DNA of 64,000 nucleotides from Nematopogon swammerdamellus (taxonomy: Eukaryota; Arthropoda; Insecta; Lepidoptera; Adelidae). Positions 32,831-43,332 of the stretch are shown piece after piece. The DNA lies in the NCBI GenBank assembly GCA_946902875.1, contig OX336342.1, positions 15,369,523-15,433,522 of the forward strand. The letters are read 5' to 3'. Made by a program: the position numbers and the translations under genes. Numbering within the stretch: the stretch's first letter is position 1; each line of letters starts with the position of its first letter. Below the pieces are notes generated by a model. The model worked only from the letters and a program-made list of their open reading frames with translations, made no database searches and was not told the origin of the DNA.

Positions 32831-33664
32831 CATTATGATGGTGTATTCGAAGAAGTCTAACAAAAACTAATATTATTTTCGTTTTATAAAACTACAATGA
32901 AATGTTTGCTCTAAGAATTCCAAGACATATCAGTGTTTTTTTTATAAATCCATACTATACAAGGTCAACCTTTAAGTATACTGAAGTATACAGAAAGAAC
33001 AATGAGATTTTTAAAATCTAAATAACTATAACTATAAATTCTCATAAGGGAAACATACATTTTCAGTGGATGTCAGTATCTTTTTATGTGTGATGTGATG
33101 AATGATGATAAACTACCTTCTACGTTACCAATATTCTATGTTGTAAAGGTACAAACGAAGTTACTTTAAAACATTTTTAAAGTGATTTTTAATGAAAATA
33201 TAAAAACAAAATTATCATGGAGTTCACAGAGATAAATTTTTTTTATATTATAAACCACCTCCTTAACCTTCTAGTATTCTGAGTTATAAATGTGTACTGA
33301 TATATTATACAAGTATATGTGAGAAAAAAAAAATATTATTTTTTTAACCATATAATTTTTTTCTCCTTATTTTATAGAAGGTAGCAGCTATTTCTTATAT
33401 GTATGATAGATCACCTTCTCCTCTTTCCGTGTACAAAGTTATAGAAATATACGAAGATATGTTTTTGAGATATTCAATAAAATGTAATTTTCTCCATACA
33501 AAAAAATTATAAATATTTTTTTTCTCGAAGTAATAGTAACATATTAGGACTCATCTGACACACAACGTCATAATTCAATTGCCTGTGCACATTAAGCCCA
33601 AAACTTGGATCGTATTTACGTCGTAGGTCCTATGTCCACTTTTTTTCAATCTCGGACCACTGTG
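32831..33664. repeat. right long inverted arm of Transib
   Basis: Reverse partner of 28993-29811, with scattered substitutions and small indels (e.g. near 33010-33040). Confidence 0.85.
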
Positions 33665-33690
33665 CGTCAGCGCTTCCCTTCAGTCGTGGG
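33665..33690 (-). mobile_element. SINE family B (minus), remainder after Transib
   Basis: CGTCAGCGCTTCCCTTCAG continues the SINE from 28992, after which similarity to the family is lost. Confidence 0.7.
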
Positions 33691-34043
33691 TTTTTGCGTG
33701 TATGAGGGTTTGTGTTGTCGTATCGTGCCGTACTTGGAATCAACACGCTGCTTACAGACGAGCCCGATCGTGTCCGTTTAACGCGAACGATTTATGCCAG
33801 ACCCATGCTGGGGTGTTGTAGGGGTGGAAGACGGAAGGGTGGTTAGAGCACAGCCGTTCGTATCGCCGCAGACGCACCGTCATCAATTTACCTATCACTT
33901 TACAAGTGGCCGAGACAAAATTTACCTTTGTATGTCAGGCGGTAATGTTGAACTAAGTCTTGGTGGACAGAGACAAGACATTGCGGAAACTTGTATGTAT
34001 AAAATTATTTAGAATGTTTTCCCTGTTTTAAGTGTGTCAAGCA
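33691..34043. other. unassigned sequence
   Basis: A 72-codon ORF (33794-34012) has no recognised motif. Confidence 0.35.
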
Positions 34044-34380
34044 GGAACCAGGGAGTAGGTCAGTTTCTGACTACCCAGGTATAAATAAGAAAAAAAATCG
34101 GAGTCATTTGTTTTTTATTATGTGAGCATTTTTTGAAAAACCTTGAAAATGTACATTTTAGGTACTACGACTACAAATTTGCAAATATAATTGTTCAATT
34201 TTTTATATTGGAAGCCTAAATAACCTCTGCTATTGATAACTACCCCAAATAAAACCAGAATGCCTGTAGTTTTACCAAAAAAATATTCAGTTAAATTTTT
34301 TTCTAATAAATTAAATGACTCAGATTTTTTTTTTCTTAGTTTTCCCTGAGTAGTCATAAACTGGCCTACTCCCTGGTTCC
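34044..34380. mobile_element. MITE with inverted ends of about 75 bp
   Basis: Left GGAACCAGGGAGTAGGTCAG and right its complement with few changes; similarity continues through GACTACYCAGG and an AAGAAAAAAAA tract. Weak pairing extends outward (GTCAA/TTGAC), so the exact ends and the duplication are unclear. The 95-codon minus ORF inside is not recognised. Confidence 0.65.
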
Positions 34381-34443
34381 CGATTGACGTTGAGTTTTGG
34401 GACACGTTGTATATTCTTTTTAAATAAATATCACATCAATACA

Positions 34444-34620
34444 TGCCGTGGCCGTGGACAGGAAAACGGATTGTGGGAAGACCACCCGCCAGGTGGGACG
34501 ACGACATCAAGTATGTCGGCGGAAAGCAGTGGTTCCGTATCGCTGAAGGCCGGTAGGACTGGAGGAAAATTGGAGAGGCATATGTCCAGCAGTGGATGCT
34601 TACACGCTGACTGACTGACA
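34444..34620 (+). pseudogene. RTE-like LINE C-terminal remnant with stop
   Basis: Encodes GRPPARWDDDIKYVGGKQWF and DWRKIGEAYVQQW, close to 7785-7959 but with an in-frame TAG between GR and DW. It is followed by a UTR ending near TTTCATCGAAATCGTTAGAG, a usual RTE tail context. Confidence 0.7.
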
Positions 34621-34789
34621 TAATATACATACAATACCTGGACGACCAAGCTTCCTCGGATTTTTTTTTGACACCTTCCTAGCTAATCTTGGAAAGCAAA
34701 CCTTATATAAATACAAAATTTCATCGAAATCGTTAGAGCCGTTTGCGAGAAACCATATACATATACACATATACAAGATTATAAGATTC

Positions 34790-35345
34790 AAACCGGAGAG
34801 CGACACAAAAAAGGCTCATTATTAATAAAGTGCGGAGAATTCGAATGTGCCAGACGCGCTACACCTCCGGGGAGTCCCGACATGTACACCGAAGCGCATT
34901 GTTGTACTGTACACGCAGTGAGTTGTAGGCTCGCTGCGTTTACTGAAACCACAGCTGGTTGGTATAGAATGTCTGGCAATACGCCGCGCGGAACAGCGTC
35001 AGCGTGACCTGACCCAGACCGGAGGCGTCCAGCCAACATGTTGCTTTTCATTTCCAGCACTCTACGTTGCCTCTCCAGGTCATCGTCGTCCCTCCGTCTC
35101 TCTGTCAGGATGTGCCCTAGGTACTTGAACCTTGTAACCACTCTCAAAGGAGAGCCACACAAGGTTATGGTAGGATTTAAGGAGGGTCCGCATCAATCTT
35201 TGAACACCATGACGTCCGTTTTCGTAACATTGTACGTTAGTCTGTGTTCACGTGCGTATCGCTCACATATCTCCAGTAACCTCCGCAGTCCTTTCACAGA
35301 GGATGAGGAAGAGAGGATATATCATCACGCTATCTACTTGGGGTA
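34790..35345 (-). pseudogene. LINE reverse transcriptase fragment
   Basis: Minus-strand frames give RLTYNVTKTDVMVFKD, then after a frameshift TRFKYLGHILTERRRDDDDL and MKSNMLAGRL, then LTLFRAAYCQTFYT-like sequence in another frame. These match the region just after the catalytic YxDD of LINE RTs (FKYLGxxxT). Several frameshifts and stops show it is dead. It abuts the RTE tail at 34620-34790 in opposite orientation. Confidence 0.65.
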
Positions 35346-35394
35346 CTGAGCAGTGCTTCTAATTATGAGAGTAGTCAATCCACACAAATCCATA

Positions 35395-35515
35395 CAATCG
35401 AAGCTCGGCCTTCGGCCTCGCACCTATTATAGTGACTTACTATCTTCGTGAGAATCGCCGTTAGTAACTTTTTTCCTTTTCGAAGTTCATGCAAGCGAAT
35501 CCGCGAGCTATCTAG
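35395..35515 (+). repeat. Helitron 3' end with one satellite unit
   Basis: AGCTCGGCCTTCGGCCTCG followed by GCGAATCCGCGAGCTATCTAG before a T. A degraded cousin of the ends of Helitron copies 1 and 2. Confidence 0.55.
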
Positions 35516-35815
35516 TATTTAGATATACGAGTATTTTAATTGTTTTATCTTTATCTCAAGCCACGGAAAAATAAATGTAAATATTATATTCCTCACTACA
35601 ATACGGACTGACGAAAGGCGTATATTACAGGAAGCGAAAGTGAATAATAAAATTATCTGTCCTCAAGGATGAATACGGGTTCCGCATATTTTGTCCGCTC
35701 GAATATAGATAGCGTATATGTAGCATAATTAAATGACAAACAACTGAAGAGAAAACATCTTCATTAGATCTACGAAATATTGTGCTCGTTTGGGAAGAGT
35801 GCCTCTACCTTTTAT
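35516..35815. other. unassigned sequence
   Basis: Nothing recognised. Confidence 0.3.
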
Positions 35816-36220
35816 TACCCGACTGCGCGACGCAAAGGAGGGTAATGTGTTTATCAGCCTATGTATGTATGTATGTTTGTTCCTTTGTGGCACACTAGAG
35901 ACCAAACGCGTGGGCCGATTTTGATGATTCTTACGTCAATCGATTTGTCTTAATCTTGCGAGTGTCACTAAAGACATGACAGTAATCAAAATTCAATATG
36001 GCGACAACTAGGTGCCATATTGTGAAAAAGAAAAAAATTTAAGTTGACTATCTATGTTAAGTGGGGTATCGTTGAATAGGTATTTGAAAATGATCTCTAG
36101 GTTTCTCTTATCATTTTTCATTTCGAATGACCATTTAGGATCTATAACGATTTAAAGTTGGTTAGCAGCCATTCTCACTCTTATAATAATTGAGCTGTGA
36201 TAGATAAAGTTCTTATTATA
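35816..36220 (+). repeat. lepidopteran-type repeat beginning ACCCGACTGCG
   Basis: ACCCGACTGCGCGACGCAAA, then a (TATG)n stretch and TGTTCCTTTGTGGCACAC. The ACCCGACTGCG string recurs at 37710-37720 and inverted at 38094-38104, suggesting one element type with this end. Confidence 0.45.
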
Positions 36221-36494
36221 CAGGATGCTCGGCATATCGGCCGACAAATTTTTTTTTGTAGGTAAGTGGGGTCATTTTCAACGTTTTGACCTAACATACC
36301 TTTTGTCAGGTGTCACGTGGTATCGATTGATACGATTTTTATTTCTTTATTTTTGAAAATTACCAAAATCCCAGCTTTAAACCCTTGTAACTTTTTTGTT
36401 CATGTTTGTATCAGCACGAAATAAAATTTATTGAATTTTACTATGTATTCTTGTTTAAGTAAAAAAATTATTTGATGAAGTTAATACCATGAAA

Positions 36495-37046
36495 AGGACT
36501 TATGACCTCCCAAAGTCTCGAGAACGAGTAAAAAGATGACAGAATCTTAATTTCTTAATTCATTAAAAAAAAAAAAACACCAATTGAGAGCGTCGTTTTC
36601 TTTAAAAAGTTTGCTAGTTTACGCCGTTTCCAAAGGTATACCACATTTTATACAAATCATTCACTATGTGATCAAAATTAGAGATAATTTGCAAGAGTCT
36701 AAACATTAATATTGGAGAATTGAACAAAGTGCCCGCGCGACCGGTACATGTTCTAAATTTGGAAATGCTCCGGAAAACGCTCTCAGTACGGGAAGCGACC
36801 ATCGATAAGTAAGTGGTCCTGTTACAAAGTGCCCGTGTTGTCGTTCTATTCTGGTCTATGTCCCTAATTTTGACCACATAGTGAATTATTTGTATGACAT
36901 TTGGTATACCGTTGGAAAGGGCGTAAACTAGCGAACTTTTTAAAAGAAAATGCTGTCAGTCTTTTTTTAAATGAATTAAGAAACTAAGATTCTGTCATAT
37001 TTTTACTCGTTCTCTGGACTTTCGGAGGTCATAAGTCCTATTCAGA
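36495..37046. mobile_element. inverted-arm element of about 550 bp
   Basis: The left arm, 36495-36689 (AGGACTTATGACCTCC onward), pairs with 36858-37046. Arms are about 190 bp with moderate divergence; the spacer of about 170 bp is unique. No coding capacity. Confidence 0.65.
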
Positions 37047-37049
37047 GCA

Positions 37050-37546
37050 GAGCAGTGCGGCTTGGGCCTGAACCCGAATAAAAACGCAAAAGCACGCGAT
37101 CAGTAAGATGATGCAATTCAGTCCACGTTTCAAGTTAAACAACGTTCCCATACGCATCGCGACATCGGAGGGATCTCGGCGTGTTGATTGACGGCGGGCT
37201 GAAATTTGAAGCCCACGTGGAGCAACTAATTCGCAGGTCATATGGCAAACTTAAAAGTCTGTACAAATTTCGGAACTGTGTCAGTGTGGAGGTTCGGAGA
37301 CAGTTGGCTGAATCACCCGTTCTGTCCAACTTTAATTACTGCGACGTGGTTTTCGGTCCTTGCATCCTCGAGAGGACGGCCAAGCGTATTCAGCGTGTCC
37401 AGAACTCGTGTGTGAGGTATTGCGAACGGCCTAAGAGACGTGCTCGCATTACACCCATTTTAAATAAACTGAGGACGCTGAATATGCGCAACCGCAGGCG
37501 CCTACACTTCTCGTGCCTAGTCTCGATACCACGTGACAATCATTAA
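37050..37546 (+). pseudogene. LINE (jockey/CR1-like) reverse transcriptase C-terminal fragment
   Basis: An upstream frame reads GLNPNK and later KLNNVPIRIATSEGS. A frameshift near 37170 leads into the 121-codon frame LGVLIDGGLKFEAHVEQLIR, KLKSLYKFRN, LVLSNFNYCDVV-like and RIQRVQNSCVRYC. This is the post-palm thumb region of jockey/CR1-type RTs (LGVxxDxxLxFxxHV, NYCDVV, IQRVQNxCVR). The YADD core is missing. The fragment ends in HFSCLVSIPRDNH at a stop. Confidence 0.75.
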
Positions 37547-37680
37547 TAATAATCAATAAAATTATCAGTAGTTTAGACCACCGAAAGCTACTTAATAATC
37601 ACCACGATATTAACTTTCTCAGTGAAATGACAAGATTACGAAATTTACGGTTTTATAATCCTAACTAAAAAGTGTAAAAT

Positions 37681-38133
37681 AAAAAAAATTAATTTAAAAA
37701 ATAAAAAAACCCGACTGCGTAAAAAAATAACTTTAAATAAAAACTGAAAAGAAAAAAAACAAGTCCAGTAGTCTAGAACTCTGTTAAGTAATATTGAATA
37801 ACTACACCATTGAAATAGTTTCATGATCGATACACACATATAATAAAACAAATAATAAACTCTAATGCGGAACATAGCGACTTTAACAGTCGGGACCCAT
37901 TGACATTCCAATAATGGGTCCCGACTGTTAAAGTCGCTATGTTCCGCATTAGAGTTTATTATTTGTTTTATTATATGTGTGTATCGATCATGAAACTATT
38001 TCAATGGTGTAGTTATTCAATATTACTTAACAGAGTTCTAGACTACTGGACTTGTTTTTTTTCTTTTCAGTTTTTATTTAAAGTTATTTTTTTACGCAGT
38101 CGGGTTTTTTTATTTTTTAAATTAATTTTTTTT
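37681..38133. repeat. perfect palindrome, 221-bp arms, 11-bp spacer
   Basis: 37681-37901 and 37913-38133 are exact reverse complements as far as I can read, with spacer GACATTCCAAT. This explains two identical predicted peptides on opposite strands. Outer limits lie in A- and T-rich runs, just outside an ACCCGACTGCG end sequence. Confidence 0.93.
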
Positions 38134-41100
38134 TTGAATCATATTTCTTAGTACCTACGCAATACATAATTTCGACTATTACGAATATAACAGAAAACAG
38201 GCACATTTTCTGAAGTGAAGAAACTCTTTAAAATATTCTCTATGAGAAATAAGTCTGGATGGCCGAAGGCACGATCTAGAAAAACACGGACCCGAGCTTA
38301 CAAAGACGGTAAATAGATACAGTCCGCAGGAAAAGTCAAGATACTACCTTAGAACTTTGTCCTACTTATTCAGGCATTACACAAACATACATATTTACAC
38401 TGTGAACGTGCGTGCATATGACAAGGTTCCACGGTGTACATTGAATTTTATTACTGACGTTACCTACCTAAGTTGGCTTATCGGCAATATTGGAGTTTGA
38501 ATTAAATTTAGTCCCTGAAGCGAAAAAAAAACACACAAAGGGTTGTGTTTGTGATTTTACTTATTTTCCCTTTCGTCAGCGATAACAAGGGATATACTCT
38601 GGAAGGGAAGTAGGTACAGCGACAATACGATTTTACGAGTAAGGTCGAGTAGATTTACGAACGAATGTCACTCCTTGATACTGAACGTGGTGCTTGATAT
38701 ACCTACGTGCGAATGTCTTCTGAAAACTGTTTTATCTATGTAAATATGTACAGTACAATGTATTAAATATAATAAATAGGTAGTTTCAATACGTTTCATA
38801 ACCGATGTTTTTCTTTTTTAATAATAATTGTACGAAACATATAGTTTCAATCTCCTCTTATTTTCTTTACGCATAGCTTCACACGTGAAGATCCTTTTCT
38901 TTGGACTTACACTTGCCTCGCAATCATACCTCTTTACGTATTGGTCGTTTAATCGTAATTCTCGTTTATTCTTCATTCATATTATTTTTGTAAATGATTT
39001 GACTAACGCAATAGCTCAGAGAAATAGAGGACAGAAAACTCAACCATCATGCACACAATTTTGTGTTAGATTCCGCGTGTAGGTAGGAAATCGAGACAGT
39101 GCGGTGCAGGGTACAGCCGCCTTTGCGAGTCTGCCTGCGGTAATAACGCCGAGTGGTCATCCGTCAGGGTGGGGCGACTCACTCACAAAAATGTAATTAA
39201 AGCATTACTCCGGTCGCGGGAGGCTGCGGGGGCGCGGGGGGTGGCCCCGGACCCCGGGGGGCGAGCGGGCGGAAGAGCCAAGGCGGAGTGATACGAGCGC
39301 CTGATGAAATATATAAGGCACAGGCGGAGATTGATTGTTATCTTCCCGGGGGCTCTTGCTGTGTGACGGCACGTTTTATTAATAGATCCTTTTCGGGTTC
39401 CATTGAAATGTTTTGACTACCGAGGCATGTTGAGCTTCAAACAACGGCGATGTGAACTGAATATAGCGTAAACTTAACTATTTTCTTAGTCGCATTCATC
39501 GATTTCGTTTGATAAATCCACAGAGCAAAATAGTTCGGTCTTGTCGCCGTCCCGGGCGCGGGCGGTGTGGCCCGATCGTTGTTCTGTGGATAAACCTCTA
39601 AATTTTATGCGAAGTGAAGATGACTCGAATTTATTACCATAAAATGAATGAATCATTCACATTGGCCTATTTGTGTGGTGGAGATGTCCTGTGGATACTC
39701 GCAGCTATGTACATACATAAAATATGTAGAGATCGCAAGCTACGAGTACATTAAACGGGGACAAGCTAAGATGAATTGTCTCTGCCAGAAAAATATACAC
39801 GCATAATTTCTAAGGCGGTGTTTTGGCCGAAAGCCTGTTAAGCTCGATTGAGTGGAGGCAGTTTCGCTACTTGTGTTGTATGTTGATTTATAGCGAAACA
39901 AATCGCAATGAAATAGCGACACAGCACTCATTTATCACTGCGCATCATTCTATTACTCGAGTTTTTCAACTCTCGCGATAACCCCGCCGTCAGCGGACCT
40001 GATAAATGTCGTGATTTATCGATAGGCCGAGACGAATCGCCTCCGTATTTTCCTTCCCACTTGTCCTCTGAGCCGACAAAAACAGGCAGATTACACGCGG
40101 GCGAAAAAATGAAGATATAGAGACGGCGGCGTATCGCGAGACGCGGCTCGCGACAAACCGACCGACGTAATCTCGTGGCTCGTGGTAATATATAGGATCT
40201 CGCGGAGGCCGATGGTCGACCGACACACCACGTGGCCATCGCCATGTCGACATCAGTAGGATGGAAATTCTTCCTTGCACTCAAAACGAACAGTACATTC
40301 ATTCGCTCACCTGAGTGGTTTCGCGAGGAGTGGTGTTATTGGCTGTGTCTGATATTCTTTAAAGTTATGGGCACAGATACAGCTGGCTGTCTGTAAAAAT
40401 ACTGTAAAATATTACTCATAACAATTATTACACACTAACGATAACGATATGCCATAGATGGCAATGGATGGAGACGCAGCGTTCGTATGTCGGGTGGCCA
40501 GATGATCAAACAATCTCAAAGATGCTGCAGATAGCCTCGCCGAGAACCGCCGACAATACACCAGTCTTGCAGAGTCAGATATATGTAAGTACCAAAGATT
40601 TTGGAAGGAGAGAAGATGTGCCATCAACGCCCATTCGTATCGGAACCGCTGTCGCCAGGTGCCCATATTACGGTGTCGCAGTGTGATGATTCAAGCCACA
40701 TGCAAAAGGTTTAGTATGTTACCTCGCCGATTCGCTTCATGGTTTGAATGATTTATTATTCATGCATCTTCTGATTGCTTATTGTCCTTGTGTCAGATTT
40801 GAGTCGTCGAGTCAAATCTCGGTTTTCAAACTATGTAGTGCCCACCAGACACGACGGGGACGTTCAGCCAGGGGTGTCTGGCACCTAACCTAACATGCGC
40901 ATTCTTTAACCTAAGTGAGTATATTAAACAAATATAAAATAAGTTCAAATAGCATACTATCAAGCAGTACTTATGTCAAAATTAAAATAGCTTAATCTAA
41001 TTAAACCTATGACTCAAAGAGAAAGTTCTTCGACCCTTCCTCAGTTATCCAACCAACGCCCTCCAGAGTGCTCCAGTCTTATCAAAGTATTGGACAGAGT

Positions 41101-42753
41101 TTAACTGAACGCGCCCCTTGAATTGAGAAACGCAGAAGGACTCCCAGAGTTGATTTAAAACCACTCCGAATCGTCCACTACTTTCACAATATTATGTGAT
41201 ATTGATCTAACCTCATGCATATAAGAAAGAAATATGTCTCCTGTGCAGAGATGCGATGTCGTGGCGATGTCAGAAACGCGTTCTTGGTTTATCAGGAAAA
41301 AGCTCCGAGACGACCAGGTATTACAAGGACGCTCTTCGCTATAATCTGATGTATTCACGTAGTCCGTAGTAATAAATCGTATTGAAGCGTCGCTGCCGCT
41401 GCTGTGGTTGCGACGACCTTGCACAGGCGCAACCGCGCCGTTCCGGGAATCTAGGTGAATACCTAGATGTTATATAAGGCCATGCAACTCAGCTGGCAAA
41501 CTCCTTCCGTCTCGCTTCCAGCTCACAGGAACCTGCCAGGCAACCGCTCCAATGATGTCTGCACACAGCCTCACACACACAACACTCACTTCTTTTAAAA
41601 GGTTCACTTCTTCACGATCAAGACAATTGGAGGAGAACGGTCTCAACTCAGCGAACTGCAAAACGCGATATTGATGATTATTCCGAAATTGCACGAGTTA
41701 TCCGCCCGAACACAACCGATCGATTTCCCTGCGCGATCCCCACTCTTCGAAGACAACCGATCAATTATCCTGCACGATCCTGACTATCCTCCTGTTTCTT
41801 TCGACCGTCAGCCTGATGAGCACACCTCCTTCTTTCCTTGCAAAAATGGCCGCAACAGTTCATTTCCCTAATTGGTAGAATATCTGTAGGCCACACCCCC
41901 AGTTAGCGGCCATGATTTTTGTTTAGAATTTTTTTGTATTAGGCCATTTTGAAATTCGAAGGTTTTTTTTACTGTTGTCCTTGAGATTGTGAGATTTTGG
42001 GAATAGCACTCATAATTTTGATACCAGACGACATTTATTGCCAAGAGTATCAGATTTCAGAATCCTGTCGCCACACAAAATTGCTTGCACGTGTGAAATG
42101 GGACCGTGTGAATTCAAAATTCGAAAATATTTTAGATAATAGAGGAAACAAATGTTATAATTTAATATGAGAAGTGTACGTATGGTGCAAATACACTTTG
42201 TACCAGATGGACACATCTCAGCAGACACCCCTCCTTCGTATATCCACTCTCCTTCAAAAATCTTTGGTACGTACGACAAAATAGGTTGAAGATGAAACAC
42301 GGAAGGGAGTCCGATGAAGATATGTACAGCATAAGACGTTAATTTTTTTATTTTTATGGACTGCGAAAGATAAACTTATACCGTGCTGAAACTGCAGAGA
42401 TCGAGCTAGCATACGGATAGAGCTCGGCCGTGTGGGCTCGCTATCTCACGCAGGACACGGTACAAAGTTACTCCTACAAGAAACCGGACTCGTTATTCCC
42501 ACGGCAATGAAGCGCGTTCCTACTTCCTCTGCCGAGGCCGCAAGGCGAATTCAGTAGGTTGGAGAAAAATCGAGAATCGAGTAGGTAAGTTAGGAATTTT
42601 GAGTAAAATTTGCTATTCTGCAGCGACATTTGATTTTCATAGCCATTGCATTTGAGAAATAAAGCTTTTTAACCGCCGTTCTAGTGAGTGTTGCTACGGA
42701 ATCGTAAAGTAATAATTTTACTCGAAATTACGTTTACAGGTTGTTGCAACAAT
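38134..42753. other. large unassigned stretch
   Basis: No gene is supported. GC-rich islands occur at about 39205-39290 (C/G runs) and 40000-40260 (CG-dinucleotide-rich, with overlapping 96-124 codon minus-strand ORFs). ORFs at 40412-40686 and 41155-41871 look like decayed unknown repeats. No lepidopteran repeat family defined elsewhere in the window was found here. Confidence 0.45.
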
Positions 42754-43332
42754 CAGTGCCGGATTAGCCATGGCAGGAGTATCAAATGCTAAGGGCCCCG
42801 CGCTTGGACAGAATAAAAATTCCAATATCTGCGCGCTCGGCGAGCCGGAATGGAGGGGGATAACATAAATCATATACATTTTTTGTCACTACTCAGCTCT
42901 TTGATAGATAACTGAGCGTAATAATATTTAGAATTATTTTATTTTATTATTACATTGTAGTTTTTTTTTTCTTTATTTGTGAAAACTGCACTAAGTTAGG
43001 CTTAACGGTTTTAACGTGGCGCCCGGACAAACAGACAGAGAGACATACAACTAAACATTTTCTAAACAGGGAATTACGTACTTAGTTTAATTAATGTAAA
43101 ACACTTGTGAAGGAATTATTCAATACATTCGTTATATATAACATGCAGCAGCTCCTCATTGTTTTATAATTTGTGTTGTATTGATGTATTGTATTGTTTA
43201 TTGATATTTCATATGACAGACTGCACTCGAACTTGTCACAATGTGTTCTATGGTGGCGATGGTGATTGATCTTATATCAGGGCCCCTTGACATTATTTGC
43301 TACAAGCCTGGCTCTGACTTAATCCGGCACTG
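42754..43332. mobile_element. hAT-like MITE, ends CAGTGCCGGATTA
   Basis: 579 bp bounded by CAGTGCCGGATTA and its complement, with a shared GGGCCCC block inside each end (42795 and 43281). CAGTGCCGG-type ends are familiar from hAT MITEs. Eight flanking bases on each side do not match, so the duplication has decayed or the ends are recombined. Confidence 0.65.

Larger units (their letters stand above)
28993..33664 (-). mobile_element. complete Transib transposon
   Basis: 4,672 bp. Both ends read CACAGTGGTCCGAGATTG followed by seven A and GTGG, identical over at least 60 bp. The inverted arms extend to 28993-29811 and 32831-33664 (about 820 bp, roughly nine tenths identical by eye). A 5-bp CGTCA duplication flanks it. 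The only long ORF, on the minus strand between the arms, encodes a RAG1-like transposase. Removing the element restores an uninterrupted SINE B. Moths are known to carry Transib elements (for example one described from Helicoverpa zea); whether this is the same family cannot be told here. Confidence 0.92.

Noticed and set aside
35816..38104. Single 2.3-kb transposon with CCCGACTGCG inverted ends
   Set aside because: The same string occurs at 37710 as a direct repeat inside the palindrome, so which ends belong together cannot be decided and no flanking duplication was found.
37645..38151. Two identical membrane-like ORFs on opposite strands
   Set aside because: They are the two arms of a perfect palindrome and rich in Phe/Ile/Leu only because of AT content.
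39928..40302. 124-codon and 96-codon overlapping minus-strand ORFs
   Set aside because: Two frames are open over the same CG-rich stretch, which points to composition, not coding.
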